A stretch of 64,000 nt of DNA from Acanthaster planci (taxonomy: Eukaryota > Echinodermata > Asteroidea > Valvatida > Acanthasteridae): positions 749,234 to 813,233 of the forward strand of contig NW_019091390.1 in the NCBI RefSeq assembly GCF_001949145.1, in the 5' to 3' direction. This document shows, piece by piece, positions 23,785-38,700 of this stretch. The translations under genes were made by a program, and so were the position numbers. Every line of letters begins with the position of its first letter. Position 1 is the stretch's first letter. Under the pieces are notes generated by a model. That model saw only the letters and a list, made by a program, of their open reading frames with translations, was not told the DNA's origin and searched no databases.

Positions 23785-26700
23785 GTGAGTATTGTTCATT
23801 TACCAGACAAGGTAGACGCTTTTGCAAACAATGCGTCTACGACTATACGTGCGTATAAAGTTTGATGTAAAGTAATGCATGCGATGTGTTTTCCCAATGA
23901 TAATTTTTTTTCTGCTATGTGAAAGACCCAGCAATGCCCAGAGTGAGGTAGTTAGGGTACTTGGTGCCTCTGCACTGTTCGTGCTGCGATGCATATTCAT
24001 CATTCGTGTCCGCACGCACTCACGTAGAGCGTAGAGCATTGTGTAAGTGTCCATGCTCGTAGCTCGGCACTGTTTGTATTGGAGGTACGGGACACTTGCA
24101 AAATGCCATCAGTACTTGTACATGGTACATGTACATGGTACATGTACCCATACAGTAAAGCTCATTGTGTAGGACGTACACGTACATGTACACTATGGAG
24201 AGTGTGCACGTGTTAGAGCACAACACGGGTATGTTCTGTACATGTACGTGATCAGATGATGGAGCAAGTACAGTACATGTACTGTACATTGTACATGTAT
24301 GACGTGAAAGGGCAGTACTGTGCACGTAGGTCTACCAGTAAAATGATATTGGAGTAGCACAGTTGTAACAAGATGCCGTCAATAACAGGACCATTACCTG
24401 TTAAGTTCTGCCTTCCGCTGTTGCATTTCTGTTGTATGTTTCTGAACGGTTGACATGGTTTAGGGCTCAAAAGCTCAAGCCTTCAAGGAAGATTTCATTT
24501 ACTTTTTATCACCTGTGTTTCAAGGAAATGTTTTAACTAATTGTGACTGTTAGACCTACCATTGAATAATTTCATATAGCCGATTCGACTTTTTAATCAG
24601 GCTAATTTTTATTTGAAATGTGAACTTAAATAGTTCACATTTTCCCGATTGCCGGTTATTATTGTGTGATGACAAAAAGTCCTTCAAGTGCCAGTACTAA
24701 CACATGCATGAGTCGATTAATGTGACCTTAATACTTTGACACACTTTATGTACATGTATGATGTAATGAGATGTTTGTAAATGTAGCATTCAGAAGAACT
24801 GATTTGCAGATCATTGTTTGGAAGACTGTAGCATTGCGATCCTATCATAAAATTCAGAAATCGTTTTGGCGGTGAAATCTGGAGATGAAGCCTATGCGAC
24901 GCGTGCCTTGTGCATGCAGTTTACTGGGGGCTCCGTTGCGCGTGCGCGGTGACCTCGGCCCATTCCGTCATTCCGAACCGTACCGGTGGCCGATTGCCAA
25001 AAGCAAAGATCTATAGATCGAGCGATGGTCATGTGTTTTTTTTTTCACTCTCCTGTGGATGAATGAGATGAGACAGCGAGAGCGGACTGCGGATGCAAGC
25101 GGTTGGTATTGATGAGGAGATGAGTCCGGAGACTGTCATCCCGCGCTGTGCAGTGTTTCCTGATGAGGCACCGCTGAGTAACCTCAACTCATTCTCTCTT
25201 AATGTGGTCGATGGCCTGCTGTGTCCAAGTCACCTTGTTGGTTTCACTAACCATGGATTCAATGAAAAGACAGTGAACCTAGGTCTTTGAATCTCCATAT
25301 ATTCTGAAGAGTTGGACACCCCCCCCCTTCCAAGTTTAAAGTGACGAGGTCAGATGTAAACTGCGTGATGGAATTAATGCGGGTCGTCCATCCTACTGTA
25401 CTGCGTTTTCCTCATGTCAGCACTTGCAATAAACGGGGAACTCGGGATCATGTTTCAAGTGCATATTTGGTAGTGAATGGGATGAGGAAATCACGCATGC
25501 TCTGCAGTACAGTGAGCCTATAAAGCCAGTGACCCATGATGTTAACTTCCAGGATTCTGAGGTCAAACCAAAGCTTTAGGGTCTCCAGATTTCCAGATAT
25601 GCCAAAATAAACTCACACACTTTCACCCCATGTTCGTATCCCTAAAAAAAATCCCCCGGACTGCAGTCTGACGTGCAGCGCAAGTTGACATTAGAGAGAG
25701 GTCGTGAACACTGACCCTTGAACCTCGTCGCTGCCTGCGAAAACCGGGGGGATCCTAGCCTCCATGCAGTAAACAGGTAGTCTCATCGTGTCAGAGCTAG
25801 GGGCTTATTGAACTTATTAGAGGAAATTGACACTGGGGTTAGAGTGTCGTTTGGTGTCGGGTGGCCCGTGTCAAATTAGAGCCTTTCCAGAAAGTGTTGC
25901 TACGCCAGGATTTTAGAAATACGGGAACCTTGGGTGCCTGCTCCACCCCCTCAATAATGTTTAAAGGTCAGCCGTGATAACATTATCTTCCAAAGGTTCC
26001 AAAGTTTCTTGTGTCGTTGATGCTCCGGGAGTGTGCCGTGTAGCCGTTTTGAAACGGCGAATCGTTCATGGTAGTGCTGACATTAAAAAGAAAGACCCGG
26101 AAATTAAATGATTTTTTTTTCCATTCCAAGTCGCCATTACACGAATTTCCAGTCACAGGGGATTTTAAACTTCTGATCGGCGAGCACCCCCGTTTTACGT
26201 CGAGAGAACGGGCCAATGATAAGTCAAGCGTTGTATGCGGTCCTTTTTATGCCCTCGCTTCTGTCCCATCTCACATCATCGGCACAGCTCTCCTGGCCCA
26301 CGTCATCCTGTTATGTAACCACACTACTGGTATATCTGTAATTCCTGTCCCGTGGTGACATCAATTCGCGTGAGGTATGCGGGGAACGGAAAAAACCCTC
26401 TTTTTCCTACCTCCGTGCTCATTCCAAACTGGCACGCAAGTTGGTTTTTCATGTTATGATGAGATAATGTGCAGTCGTATGCTCATTTGTTGATACATCC
26501 ACGGACGGACGGGTTTTTTTTTGTTAATCGTACTTGAAAAATATATCCCGTATACTTTCCTCGCTGAGTTGAATACTAAAGTGAAGCTGGGGAGATAATG
26601 CGTGCAGTATGTTTAGCCATGCGCGTATCTAGCTACACGCACGGAGATGAGTTTTAAAAATGGGTCCAGCGCCTGTATTTTTAGAGCGCGGTTTATCAGC

Positions 26701-29700
26701 TGCGAACGCGGGAAATCCGCATTTGTTGCTGCAAAAACACATCTCGCTATCACTGGTCCGTAAGCCTTTCCTTTGGAAGGACCACAAATGCAACTAGTCG
26801 TCCTTGAAATAGGTCATGATAGATCAACTTGAGATTGAGCAAATGGAAAAAATCGAAAAAGAAAAGGATTTGAACTTGCAGCCCAGCATTATTAACTGTA
26901 CTTGTATATCAACCCTGCAATGCTGCATTATACCAAACAGAGCTACCGGTATCTTGCCTTTGTACACGTTTCTGTTGGCCGTCTGCTGTCTAGTTGTCAG
27001 TATTGTAAATGAGTTCAAAAGGTTTAAGTAGGCCGTGTCGTGGATGACTTACGTTCCCGGAAAGTGTTTGATTAAACTTTGAAGGCCGTTTCGCGTACAT
27101 GGCGCATGTGGGGGTGGTGTATCAGACAGCATTTTCGCAGTTACACATGCATGGGACAATATTATCCATAAACGCACAGGGTCTATAATCATGGTGGTCG
27201 TCTGTGCGTTGGATTGTGAGACCTGCATTACCGACAGTAAAACGTGGCTCTCCAATTTTTCATTCTGTCATCCATATTAAAGGGAGAGAGTTTTTTTTCA
27301 GCTCCTGTTGTTCACAACCTCCCACCACTAGTGTCTGTTGAAAAGACATTCGGAGAGTGCCGCAGCCTTGTGTCAGACCAGTGTAATTGAATCAAACTTG
27401 AGGCCTGTTTATTTGGGGCCATGGCCACTTTTGAGGTCAGTTTGTTTCACGCGGATCGGGATTGCTATCAGTGATCCGCCGTTGGTTCACTGGCACCAAA
27501 ATTCGCCTATTGAATGGAGCGAACCAGCGATGGGATTACTGATCGAGATCCGTGTGAAACAAACGCGGCCTTTGTTTCACACGGATCCGGATCGCGATCA
27601 GTGATCCCAAAGCTGGTTCACGCCATCCATTACCCAGGATCTGGCGTTAGTGAACCAACTTCGACTCACTGATCGCGATCCGGATCCGCGCGAAACAATC
27701 GGGCCTTTTTTGTTTCATGCAAATCCAGATCTTGATCAGTGACCCGTCGTTGGTTCACAGACACCAGAACTCGTGGAATGGATGGAGCGAACCAGCCTTG
27801 GAGCTTCTGATAGAGATCCCGATCCGTGTGAAGCAAATACGAGATTTCTTTCAGATTCCGAATTCCCAACAGACGAGCGTCCAGAAACGACCGGATTTGG
27901 GGTGGCTGATCCCCGCTGAGTTTCAAATCCATTGTCTGGCTCGCTGCTTTGAGTCAGGAGCCAGCACAAGGAACTGAACATTAAAAAAAAAAGAGCTTCG
28001 GGGCCCCGTTTCCCCGCTTTTGAGGGGTCGAGGCCAGTCGGTCGACCCAATAAACCGTGTGCACTGACCGCGAACCATGATCCAACATTCCACGCAGTTC
28101 ACCTCGTCAAATGTCGCAACCACAAAAGCGAATAGTCATGGATTTCCTGCCGTCACTTGCCAAAGCGTATAATAGCAATGCAGTCCGAGAGTATGCGTAG
28201 GACAATAATACCCTTGTGTTCATCAAAATTTTATGAATGTTTGATGATAAACGACAGCTGGGATTTTTTCAGCCGTCAAAAGCAGCAGAATTTGACATTT
28301 TCCAAATCCCAAGCGACAATGTATTATTCATAGACGTAATAATGAAGTGTGCACTGTTCACCAAACTTTACATCACGATCAGACTCGCAGTTTAGCCTCG
28401 GGGATGCTGGAATTTCCTTACCAGCAGGGTGCCTGCCATTCATTCCAATTCATGCATGCTGACAATTTGCTATGGTTTTTTCCCCTCGGTTCTTTCCAGG
28501 CATCTCAAGCGCGGGACGCTTGAGGAGAACCTCGTCACGGACGGCAGCAAACTAACGCTTCTTCCATTGGTTGAAAGTGGGCTTGTGGTAAGTGTTGCTA
28601 TGGTAACTCTGTCGTCACACAAATACAGCGCCCTGTGCACCAGGCTGATAATGCGAAGTGCATGCTTTACGAGAAAGCTAACAAGTGTGCACTTGTACAG
28701 TTCCAGCTGTTGCATTGTAATCAGCAATACACGTGTTACTTCCCATGACATTTTCATTTTGCGTAAGATTTTAACAAGGGCCCCTGGATTTCCCAATAAA
28801 GCCTTGTATAACCGTTTGACCTTTCGTAGAAATTTCATTGCTTTAAAAGTGCAGAAAATGTTAAACGTCCTTGTTTGATATGATTTTCTCAACTCTTTTT
28901 TGTTGGGGGCGGGAGAGGATTTTTTGGAAGTATGTAATGCACTGTCCGTAGACTAATAAAGCTTCTTCTTCTGTATAAACTAAAAATATTGTGCGCCTTT
29001 TCATTTTTTCGATTTCTCTCAACTGAGAGATGTCGATAATGATATAAAGTGAATATACATATATATTTTTTCCAATCTTGCCTTTTATCATACACCTCGA
29101 TATTGCAATGCAGTTACCAGATGTTTTGGTGACTTGCGATAAAGCGTGTCAGGCCGCGCAGTGAAATCATGAAGATGACCAATGATTTTTATTTTCTCAG
29201 TCCATATGCAGCACCTGCCTGCCGGGTGATTGATGGCAAGTAACGATGTCGAAACCTGTATAATTACGCATTTTCTACACATTGTATTTTTATCATGATG
29301 CAGTCACAGCGACAAGACCAGACGCTAATGCAAGCTTTGCAAACTTTGAGCGAGACGCAGGTAAGACCGAGCTGGAGGACAGCTTCTCTTGTTAAAAACT
29401 AAATGGCCTGCCAACAATTGGGAAATGTGAGGTCAAATTCTAAGCAACGAGAGTTTGATATGCTGAGGGTTTTTAATGGTGCCGTGACTTTCACCGTTTT
29501 CGTCTGTGACACTTTTTTGTCGAGCGATTGGTCGGATGGGGGTCGTATCTTGAGCTCACATCTCCACTGACCAAATAATGGAGACGAAGTGTGCAGCACA
29601 CCGCTTTGCAATATCCACGATGCAACTAGTAACCCCGTAATGAATGACTCCCGCTCCAGAATTGTTGCCAGTCCAAGTCAGGTCATAAGTCAGAGCTGGT

Positions 29701-32700
29701 AGTTACAAGTTAAGTAACAAGTCCCTAGAAAATTACCGACTCGACCCCGATTCGAGTCCAAGTCACATCACTTGAGATCAACAACTCTGCCCAGCTCAGG
29801 CTGTGTCCGAAAACTTTTCGACCGAAGTAACACGTGTGCCGACAGGAGCCGCTGGCTCAGTGGCAGCAGCCACTTCTCATAGGTACGTGTATTGCTCAAA
29901 GCCGCAGCCACTTGATTTGGACATTGACGGAGGGAATCCGTTTAGGCTTTACAAAAGTCTGAATGTGAATACAGGAAAACCTAATTCTGGCGTTGTGTCG
30001 GGTCATAAGGTCGCTGGCCCCGTGAACTTTTTTTTGGGGGGGGGTTGAACTCTGAGACACAGTCTGGCAAGCTACACGTATGGCGTCAGCTTCCCTTCCA
30101 GAGATCTGTCGCTATTTTAGTTGGGAACTGCTGTGAAGCAACCCTCATTGCCAACGATTACCCATGATGCATAGGTAAAAAAAAGGTCGAGTCGGACCAA
30201 GGGCTATCCCAGCAAAGAATGAGTCACTGTACCTCCCATTCCGCTAGGGAACTGAACGGCTTTGCAATTACTCATTTCGCTGAAGTTGCCGGGCCTGGTT
30301 GTGTCCTCTGCAATCCGCTGGGGTATTCTTCTTCCGTTGTAGACGTCTAGGTACCTTTTCCGGTCTTTCCTTACCTGCAGTGAAATTCCTGGTTGAACTT
30401 GCTTAGAGAAAAGAGAGAACGGACACAAGTTTAAACACACAGGCCAAAGCCAACGACCTGTCATGAACATGTCGAGTCGCGCATAATATTTATCAGGCTG
30501 CAACTCACAATTATAATAGGTCCTGAAGCGGCTTATTTTTTTTTATTTCTCAGACATTAACTCTCTTGGTTAGAAGTTCATGGTCGAATTAATTTACTCA
30601 TCGCTTACAGTACATTCTTTTTTTCAATCACGCGCCCCATGTTGGATATCACAGATCGTCTTCTTAAGTTAAGACCTCTCTCATGAATTTGGCTCGTGAC
30701 TTTATATAGCAAAGGTCACGCTGGCCTCTGCACGTTGGCAGTGACGGCTTGGTAGGATTTTCAAGATGCAGTTGAATCATTGTGGTGTGCCCGATTCACA
30801 CGATCTAGTTGATCGTCATGTACATGCACAGTACGTTAAAAAATCGACGTGAACAAGGCAAACTTTGATTCCGTGCGCAGCATGCAATGCCTGCTGTCCC
30901 TTCTGTTTCAAAGTTCAAACTTGATGGCCTTTTGAGAAGTGTTGACTCACCTGTTGACTTCGCTTTGATGCTGTGAGGGATTAGTTGCTAAGTGTGGTTG
31001 TGACATAGAGATTTCATTTCTCTCGTCTCTGAACGCTTTCAACCCTGTGCGTGTAAAAACATCGTGTAATACCGTCCTGTAATGGACCACTGCAAGGTTT
31101 CGAATGCCTGGATGTTTTGACATTTTGACAGTCACGTTATGTATATTCTTTGAAACTGCTTTCCTGGAAATAAAATCTATAGTCTACTTGCAGTGGGAAC
31201 TGCTGTCGCAACGTTGAGACCGAGTGTTTCGAAATGCTTCCACGCGTGTAGCGGTTTGCCCATCTGGTGCCGTATAAAACGAAAGCTTTACATACGATAT
31301 TCGTGAAGCCATACTTAGAATTTCATGATGTGACGAACATACGGGATGTTCAGGTCCAAGAGGCGAGAATAATTTAATGAGGTAACCGATGGAATGTCAC
31401 CTCATGAAATTACTTTGCACTTTTAGGGGACATCTTGACGCCAAAGATGGGGCGTGTCACGCCACTTCATGGGGCCGTGACCTCTCAAAACCAGCTTTGC
31501 GGTGGCCATTTTCTCGAGGCAAGTTTTGGAGGGTGTCCAGAAAGTTTGTATACATACAAACGCCCCCGCACCCAACCGTGGATGCCAAGTTCTGTACTTC
31601 AGGCCTCCCATCTCGTTCGGAGCATGCTCCATCCAACTCCCACGCGCGTCGAGCCTGCCTACGCGCCACGAAGGGAACAATGCTGAACAATACAAGGTCG
31701 CGGCAGCCAGCCAAATCCTTTGTGTCACGTTACAACAATTGTCGTTTAAGTTTCCGAAGGACGAGGCGAGCTCTGGGGAAAAAAATTGTTTCACATCAAT
31801 TGTTCGTCGAGAAAGGTGGCGGCTCATAGCAGATGGGCTTGTATATACGTTTTCTCTGCAACTTTCAAATGAATTCGAACAAAAGTTTGTCACAATTCAT
31901 GACAGGACCCCACGCGTGACATACATGTAGTGATGGGCTCGTTTTTTTTCCAAGGGCCCCTGAAATCGAACATACTTGGAAAAACCGAACGTGATGTTTG
32001 CAATTTCGGTTCACTGCAATTGCATTCTTTATGTTGGTGGTCATTAAAAAGGCACCAAGTGGCTTCGAGGGAACTCTGCGTTCTTGTCAGGCAGAAAAGA
32101 TTGTCACACTCACTCATGACCACATTTCTCGACTTCATGTTCTGTGAGAGTACCCAAGGCACCCTGCGTATCCATCGTACAATGTACACGCACATGTACT
32201 GTACTCAGACACACGCTATCAACCCAGGCCAGCAGAACTCGTGATCAGAGTTTCCAAAGTTCAGCAAACATCGGTTCCCCTTTTTCAACGTACTTTCTTT
32301 TGAGGAAAAACAGGTCAGCACATTCGTAGGTGATCGGTAAAAAGATCAGAACCAACTGGCATCAGAAGTCGTTTTGGTGTTTTACTTTCGATTGGCGTTC
32401 TAATAAGTGTGTGGAAGTTTGGCCGATGTGAGGCTTGTTTTGTGGCACAGTTCTCTGGAAAAAAAACCAGCATGACTTTTTTTTCATTCGACCAGTTTAG
32501 TTTCATTTTCGTGACTCGGTCACTCCATGCAGATCTATTTCTTGCCTTGATTTTGCAGAGTTTTGAGTTTTTAAAGCATGATTCGAGGCTTTTGGAAATT
32601 ACAGTTGTCGAGATTTCAAACTGTTTCCTGGATTTAGGGGCGAACGGGGAGGGATTTGCCTAAGAGTGGTTGACTCAACCAAAGTCCAACTTAATATTAT

Positions 32701-35700
32701 TTGTTCAGCAGTAGGCCCACAGATACGGTGCAATGCATGCGTGTTGTGAAGTGGCCTTGGTAGGTTTCAGCGCGCACTCTAGGTTTGTTTGCAGAGCTGC
32801 GTGCCCTGCCTTTTCCTCAGGTAAATTTTCCCGGCTACATTCAGGATTTCCCCCACCCACGGATCAATACAGTTTTACACGAAGAAAAGAGTGCATTGTT
32901 TAACTTTGTCTGTGACTCTGGCCATAAGGGAGCTCGGGTCTTGGTTTTGTTTTTGGCTCCCAAACGACGCTACCAGCGACACAATAACGCACCCAAATCC
33001 CATGTTTGCCAGTCCCCAACTGGCCTCAGTCTTGTTTAAAGGCCGTGGCGCCTACCTCACTACCCAGCCCGGCCTGACGTGCAGCGCATGGTGCCGGTGG
33101 AACACACTGGTGTCGATCTAGAGTTAAGCCAGAAGCCACGCTGAACATCGCGTCACCCCTTGCATGATTCGCGTCCCTACGCCAAGCCGACCCGGCCGCC
33201 CGGACGCCGCAGCAGCCGTCACACAAAAGTTTCTTTGCGGAAAGTTTCGAACCATAATAATGACTGAGGATTTGTCAATATGCTGAATTGGCTCCAGCAT
33301 GCCTATCAGTGGACGCCTTTCATGGAGTCCCAACGTCATTAATTTCTAAACAGTTGTCCTTGCTGGCAACTTGAGTTTTGAATGGAGAATAAACTGTCCG
33401 CCTGTGTACCCGGATTTGGGAATCTTGGGGGATTTATTTGTATTTAAAGTTTGCAATTTCCTTTATCAGGCATTGCCAACTCCACTGATATCGTTATCAA
33501 TTCCTCATTGCTTATTCGCAGACATCTGTTACAAACAGATCAGTTTACCAGTCTTCCTTCTGTCTAGTCGGTTGATATTTAAGTCCCGTGTTTTCACCAC
33601 ATGGGGCCTCAGTTTAACACAAATAGGAAACGTGCTCCCAGTCGCCATTGTCTACAAATCTATGGTCCAGTTTGAGCTGATTAAAAAAGTCTGACACAGT
33701 TTCCTTCTGACTTCTTTTTTTTTTCCATCAGCGAAACATGTCCGGACGTAAATAGCAATGCAAATACCTCCCAAAGTCCATACCATATACCGGCACGATG
33801 GTGAAGGTTTCCCGAAGTTACAGGCAACCCACCCGCCCACGACCTTTCGTGAAAGCCGACAGTCACGCCAACCGATACATTGACATAGGAAATCAATGGC
33901 AACTGACCAGCAAGTTGACATGAGTGGGCTGCGCTCACAATGTTATGTTACACGCAGTAATGCTGCATTGTGTAACATGTTTACGTGTACAACATGCCAG
34001 GCCATGATGTACACGTACATGTACGTGCTGTGCCATGCACCAACAGACATGCTTTACTAACCCCTACTGGGTTCACGCCCCCACATTGAACCGGAGGCGA
34101 ACCCCAGAAGCGACAAAATAAAAACACAAAATGACCCGAATGGAAGGAAATCATGGGATAAATTAAAGTTTTAACTGGGAGAACTTATACGCGTGGGACT
34201 GTCTCGTGATGTTGTGATCAGAGCATTTTATGTGTCCATTTATATTATTTTGAGATATAAATTCACCCAAGCGGATTTGCGTCATCGGCTTGGCCTGGTC
34301 TCCCTTCTTTCCGTCCAGCACTCTGTATTCAAACTTTTAAAAGTGCAGAGTTCAAGAGTGGTATTGACACCAATTGGCACGGCTGTCCTTCACGACTCAC
34401 ACATAGATTGCAAGAATTTTAAAGGTAATTTGACATATCACAGCCATAAAAAGAACTGTTATGAAATGTCGGACACGGCGTTTTAGCCTCGTCGATTCGA
34501 GGACATGGCATTAAGCACTGACGACCTGTACACTTCCTTACCAAGTTCCATGTTTCCTCTCTAATCTGATGTCCAATTATCGTGGGTATAACCGAAAGCA
34601 GCTGGCTTGTTCATAATGAGAGAGAGGTCGAAGTTTGTTTCTTCAAAATGCTCGTAAGGGATATGACGTCAGTATTGGTCGTGAAAAAGCACTTTTCGAT
34701 TAAAAAGCTTTATAAGGATACCGCGCAAAAGGTGAAATGGTGCTAAATTTAGTTCTATTACACCATGAATTACACCAACTTATTCCAGTGATGTGATGTA
34801 ATCTTGTAGTGGATGACCATTCGAATCATGTGACTTCACTATTTTTGACACACTGACCCAGGGTCTGACGTCTTATAATGATTAAGCCCTCTGACGCAGC
34901 GCAATGGGGGTGGAACCATTTGGGTGGTGTCAACTTGACTGCCGAATCTCAACCGCGTTACGTACGCTTGTGACGGCCAAACAATGCCTAGACTCCGCGT
35001 GAACTTAGATACATGCATATTCATAGTTGGTCGCGTCATTGCTGAACAGCCGTTGCTGCATGCCGCACACGTATCACAACACACGTGCATACCGATGTGC
35101 AAGGTGAACCACTCAATGACGTCATCCTGTACACAGCTCTGTCAAGACGTCCCGCATTTATAAAGAGATTCATGCGCGCGGGTTAGTTATTGTTTGCAGT
35201 GTAGAATAGCCTTTTCTGTGACGTTTCACTGTTTTGTTTTCTCGTTGATAAAGGTCCGGAATACTGTTGTTGTTTGTTCCGCAAGTAATTGATCCAAGTG
35301 GTTGTTTTCAAGTCTATATTTGGAAAATGACATTACTATGCACGGCCTCGCCAACTTTAGCACACTTTTCCAATGGAGCTAATTTTGGCGTTTTTCCACG
35401 GCGTGACATTTTGTAAAGGCCCCATCTCTTCTCAGCCAAGTCCCACGTGTTTCCACGTCGGTTTGTTTGTTGTTGCGTCTTGCTACTTTTATTTATTTAT
35501 TTATTTGCGTTACGGTCCTCCAAATGTTAACTTAAAGCAGTCGTGGGTGAAAGGGGTCGGACCAATTTCTGCAAAGGTCGATTTTCAGAGATTGGCATTT
35601 AACTGACTAATAATATTTGGGTTCAGCAGTGACGACGAGGGTTCTCAGGGGTAATTTGGTGTTCTACCCCTTTTAAAGTCAAACCACATGCTGTATTCAG

Positions 35701-38700
35701 CGGCCTCTCACTTCAGCATTGCAAGTACCCGGGTCACATCACCCTTTTAGGTCGACGGTTTCTAGCATGACCGGGGGTTGAGTCTGGACCAAGTCACGTT
35801 TGTTGTTTGGCCCATAAGTGTTGACTTGGATCATTGTATCATTTTCCGTGATCCATTTCTAGAGTAAAAAAAAATCACGCAGTCCCATGTCCTCAAGCAA
35901 GTAAACAGACGTAGTAAGTAGGATTCGAACTAGTGACTTCTGGAACTGCATGGATTACTTGGTGCTCTAGCTGCTGACGTCAATGTATTCTGTTATTTGC
36001 GCAGTATTCATGAGGGCTTTGTCGACTTACACTCATTTGTGTTTACAGCGAACTATATTTGTATTTAATGTTTGAAAATTATCTTCGCCAAAATGTCGCC
36101 AAATCCCTCTCCACTCAATTTGGTTTCGTTCGTATGCAGAATCATGCAAATAAACAGGTGGCATTTTGTTGAACAAATTTGGTAACCGAAAAAAATAAAG
36201 TTAAGAATTCGCCAACATTATTCTTTTTCTTTCCCCTTTGTACATTTAATTTTTTTTCAGAGCTGTGGGGAACTGGGAAGCCTGTGCTCTTACTTCTTGA
36301 GAGGACAAAGTTATAGTGTCCATTGTAGTCTATGCAGTTATAACAACACTGGGTTTTTTTTCACTCAAGCTCAGAACTACTTTGTGACACGCACCGTTGT
36401 TAATTTTTGTAGCATAGTAGTATTGTACTTTGTTGAATTCTGGTGAAATTTAACTCCCTAAAGCATATCAGCCAAGAGATAGTCTATTCGTTTTTGTTTA
36501 ACAACGTCGGGTTTCTGATTTCCGAAATTCCAAGCGTTTAAAGTCTTCACGTTAATCAAGTCCCCTCCACTTTAATCAAGCTATTTAACCCTGTAATCCT
36601 ACACAGTTAAACAGGAAGTCGATCGAAACTTACATAGTTTCGATCTTACCTTACAAGTTTGTCATTCCTGGCGAACTTTTCCCAACCAAAACACGGCGTG
36701 GGAGGTACGCTCCCCCCCCCCGCCAGCTGTCAGGGACTTGGAAGGCCCTTCCCTTGTTATGTCCTCGGTATCCCGACCAAACTTTTTTCCATTTCAAAAG
36801 AAGAACTTGTTAATCCCCCCTCCCCCCAGGCGGGGGCTGGTCTTAAGAGGACGCTAAACCCCCTGTCGGCCAAGCTAGATAAGGTCATAGTTCACAACCG
36901 TGACCCAAGAGTACTGAGCAATACCATTGCGACGGGTAATGACGCACGCTGCCCGTCTGTCGCCCCTCGGTCATAGCAACATGAAGGCGGTAATGCCTTG
37001 TGGTTGCGAGGGTCGGTGGCATTTCAGCTTAGTCCGGGTGTTGCTATTGGGGTTAGATAGCCGATCTGTGGTATTGAAATGGGACGACACGACCCACAAG
37101 AATACGCCGAGTGTGGTTCTCCTGTCTCCCTGTGCCATTATGGCTGGTATACATGTACATGCAGGTAGATTTATGTGTGCAGAGGAGGTAAAACTTGGTA
37201 AAATTTCACAAGAAAAGTCACTTGAGTTTGAGACATGTAAGACGACAGAACCTTTGAACGGCGATATCCAACTGCAGCTGAGCGTGCGACATTTTGCGCG
37301 TTAATCCACCGCATACTTGTATCATGCGTTATTTCCATTGGTAGTCCTCCCCTGGAAAAAAAAATGTGTTGATCTATCTGAAAGATAAGCTTGATGAGAA
37401 CTTGGTGCATTGAGTGCTGTTTTTATCGAAAATCGAAGTCTGGACTTTAATATTAACATACTTATGGCCTCTGTTTTGATCATGTTAACAAAAACGTGGC
37501 CCATCATGCCGATGTAGAGTATACATTTCGCCGAAGATCGCTCATTATTCAGAAGTGAGTATACGTAGTTGTTAAGCGGATCCCTATGCAGCTCTGGTGT
37601 CGAAACGCTGCAAGGATCCAAATGTAATCCGAACCGGACGCTGGAATTCCAACTGATTTTTGTCTTCTTCGAAAGGTCAAATATAATCTGAAGATGCGGG
37701 ACGCTGCCGCAAGCAGGGAGAGCACGTAGCCGAGGAAACTGTCTTTTTTTTTTTCTTCTTAACGTCTTCCGGCGCTCAGGGCAGTCCATAGTCCACTGTC
37801 GCTTGAATTGAGGGCTCCGGGTTTTAAGGCGCACGCGCGCAGGGAGGGGGAGATCTCGGTGCGAGAAGCGGGCGAAGTTTTTCATGAATGGGATTCTTTC
37901 CTTCCATCTCCCAGGGGGTGTGTGTGGGCGGGCTTGTAACTCTGCAAAGATACTAAGTGGCTTTCTTTTTTTTTTTGAACACCGATTTACTTTGAAATTA
38001 CCTGCAATCCAGAGTGCTCATACACATGCGCTGTCCGAGCAATCTGGCCATGCTTCCCAGTCCCACGTAACAAGTCTTTTTATGCGTGTGATTGCCGCCC
38101 GTACTTTTATTGTGAAATGCACCTGTAAATTATATGTTAAAGTCCCTAGATCACAGGGTAGTTTTATGGCATGATATATAATAGGATTTTCAAGGAATGC
38201 GTTGCAGTTGTAAATGCCGAAAGTTAAATTAAAATGAATAAATACCGACATGAATATGTAATGACGTTCAGAGATTACTTATAGAGTAAGCCATTTCCTG
38301 TTTGTTTTGACGGATATGCATCATAATGTCCTATAGATGTATTTATACTTGTATGTAGTAATGTAATAATTGTTAAAGGCGTATTGCTACTGATGAATCA
38401 ATTCACAAAACACAAGGTTATGTGCTGCCTCTTTAATTGAAATTCACAGGGGTCATTCTGTAAATTCGGTTCCAATTTTTGTGTCCATGTTACATGTGAC
38501 ATTTTGAATTTTGTAAGTTCAGAACACATTCTTAAATGTCCAAAGTGACTAGGTAATGCAGATCACCTGCCAAAGTCAATTTCAGCGATAAGTCCCATTT
38601 CAAATTACACAGGTCAGGTGTAACGGACTGGAAAATATCGCACTTGTCTTCGAACCCAAAATTCACCGAATGGCCAACTACTCTCGCCATCATTAAGAAT

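Larger units (their letters stand above)
23785..28499 (+). other. MIDN intron 1 (4.7 kb)
   Basis: GT-AG intron. It contains the GTACATG-rich tract near 24.1-24.3 kb and the three-unit foldback array at 27.44-27.84 kb, listed separately. No other coding or RNA gene is visible. Confidence 0.85.

Noticed and set aside
28429-28878. 150-codon plus-strand frame as one coding unit
   Set aside because: Only 28500-28587 matches midnolin. The rest is intron read through the acceptor and donor.
31389-31930. Overlapping open frames of 140-156 codons on both strands
   Set aside because: At least five frames overlap the same bases, which points to composition rather than coding. No domain was recognised.
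35915-35985. Functional tRNA gene on the minus strand
   Set aside because: A- and B-box-like motifs are present, but the acceptor and T stems do not pair and no clear anticodon loop can be drawn.
37322-37885. 187-codon minus-strand open frame, the longest in the window
   Set aside because: It lies inside MIDN intron 3, has no recognisable domain, and its sequence is basic at one end and random-looking elsewhere. There is no supporting promoter or splice context.
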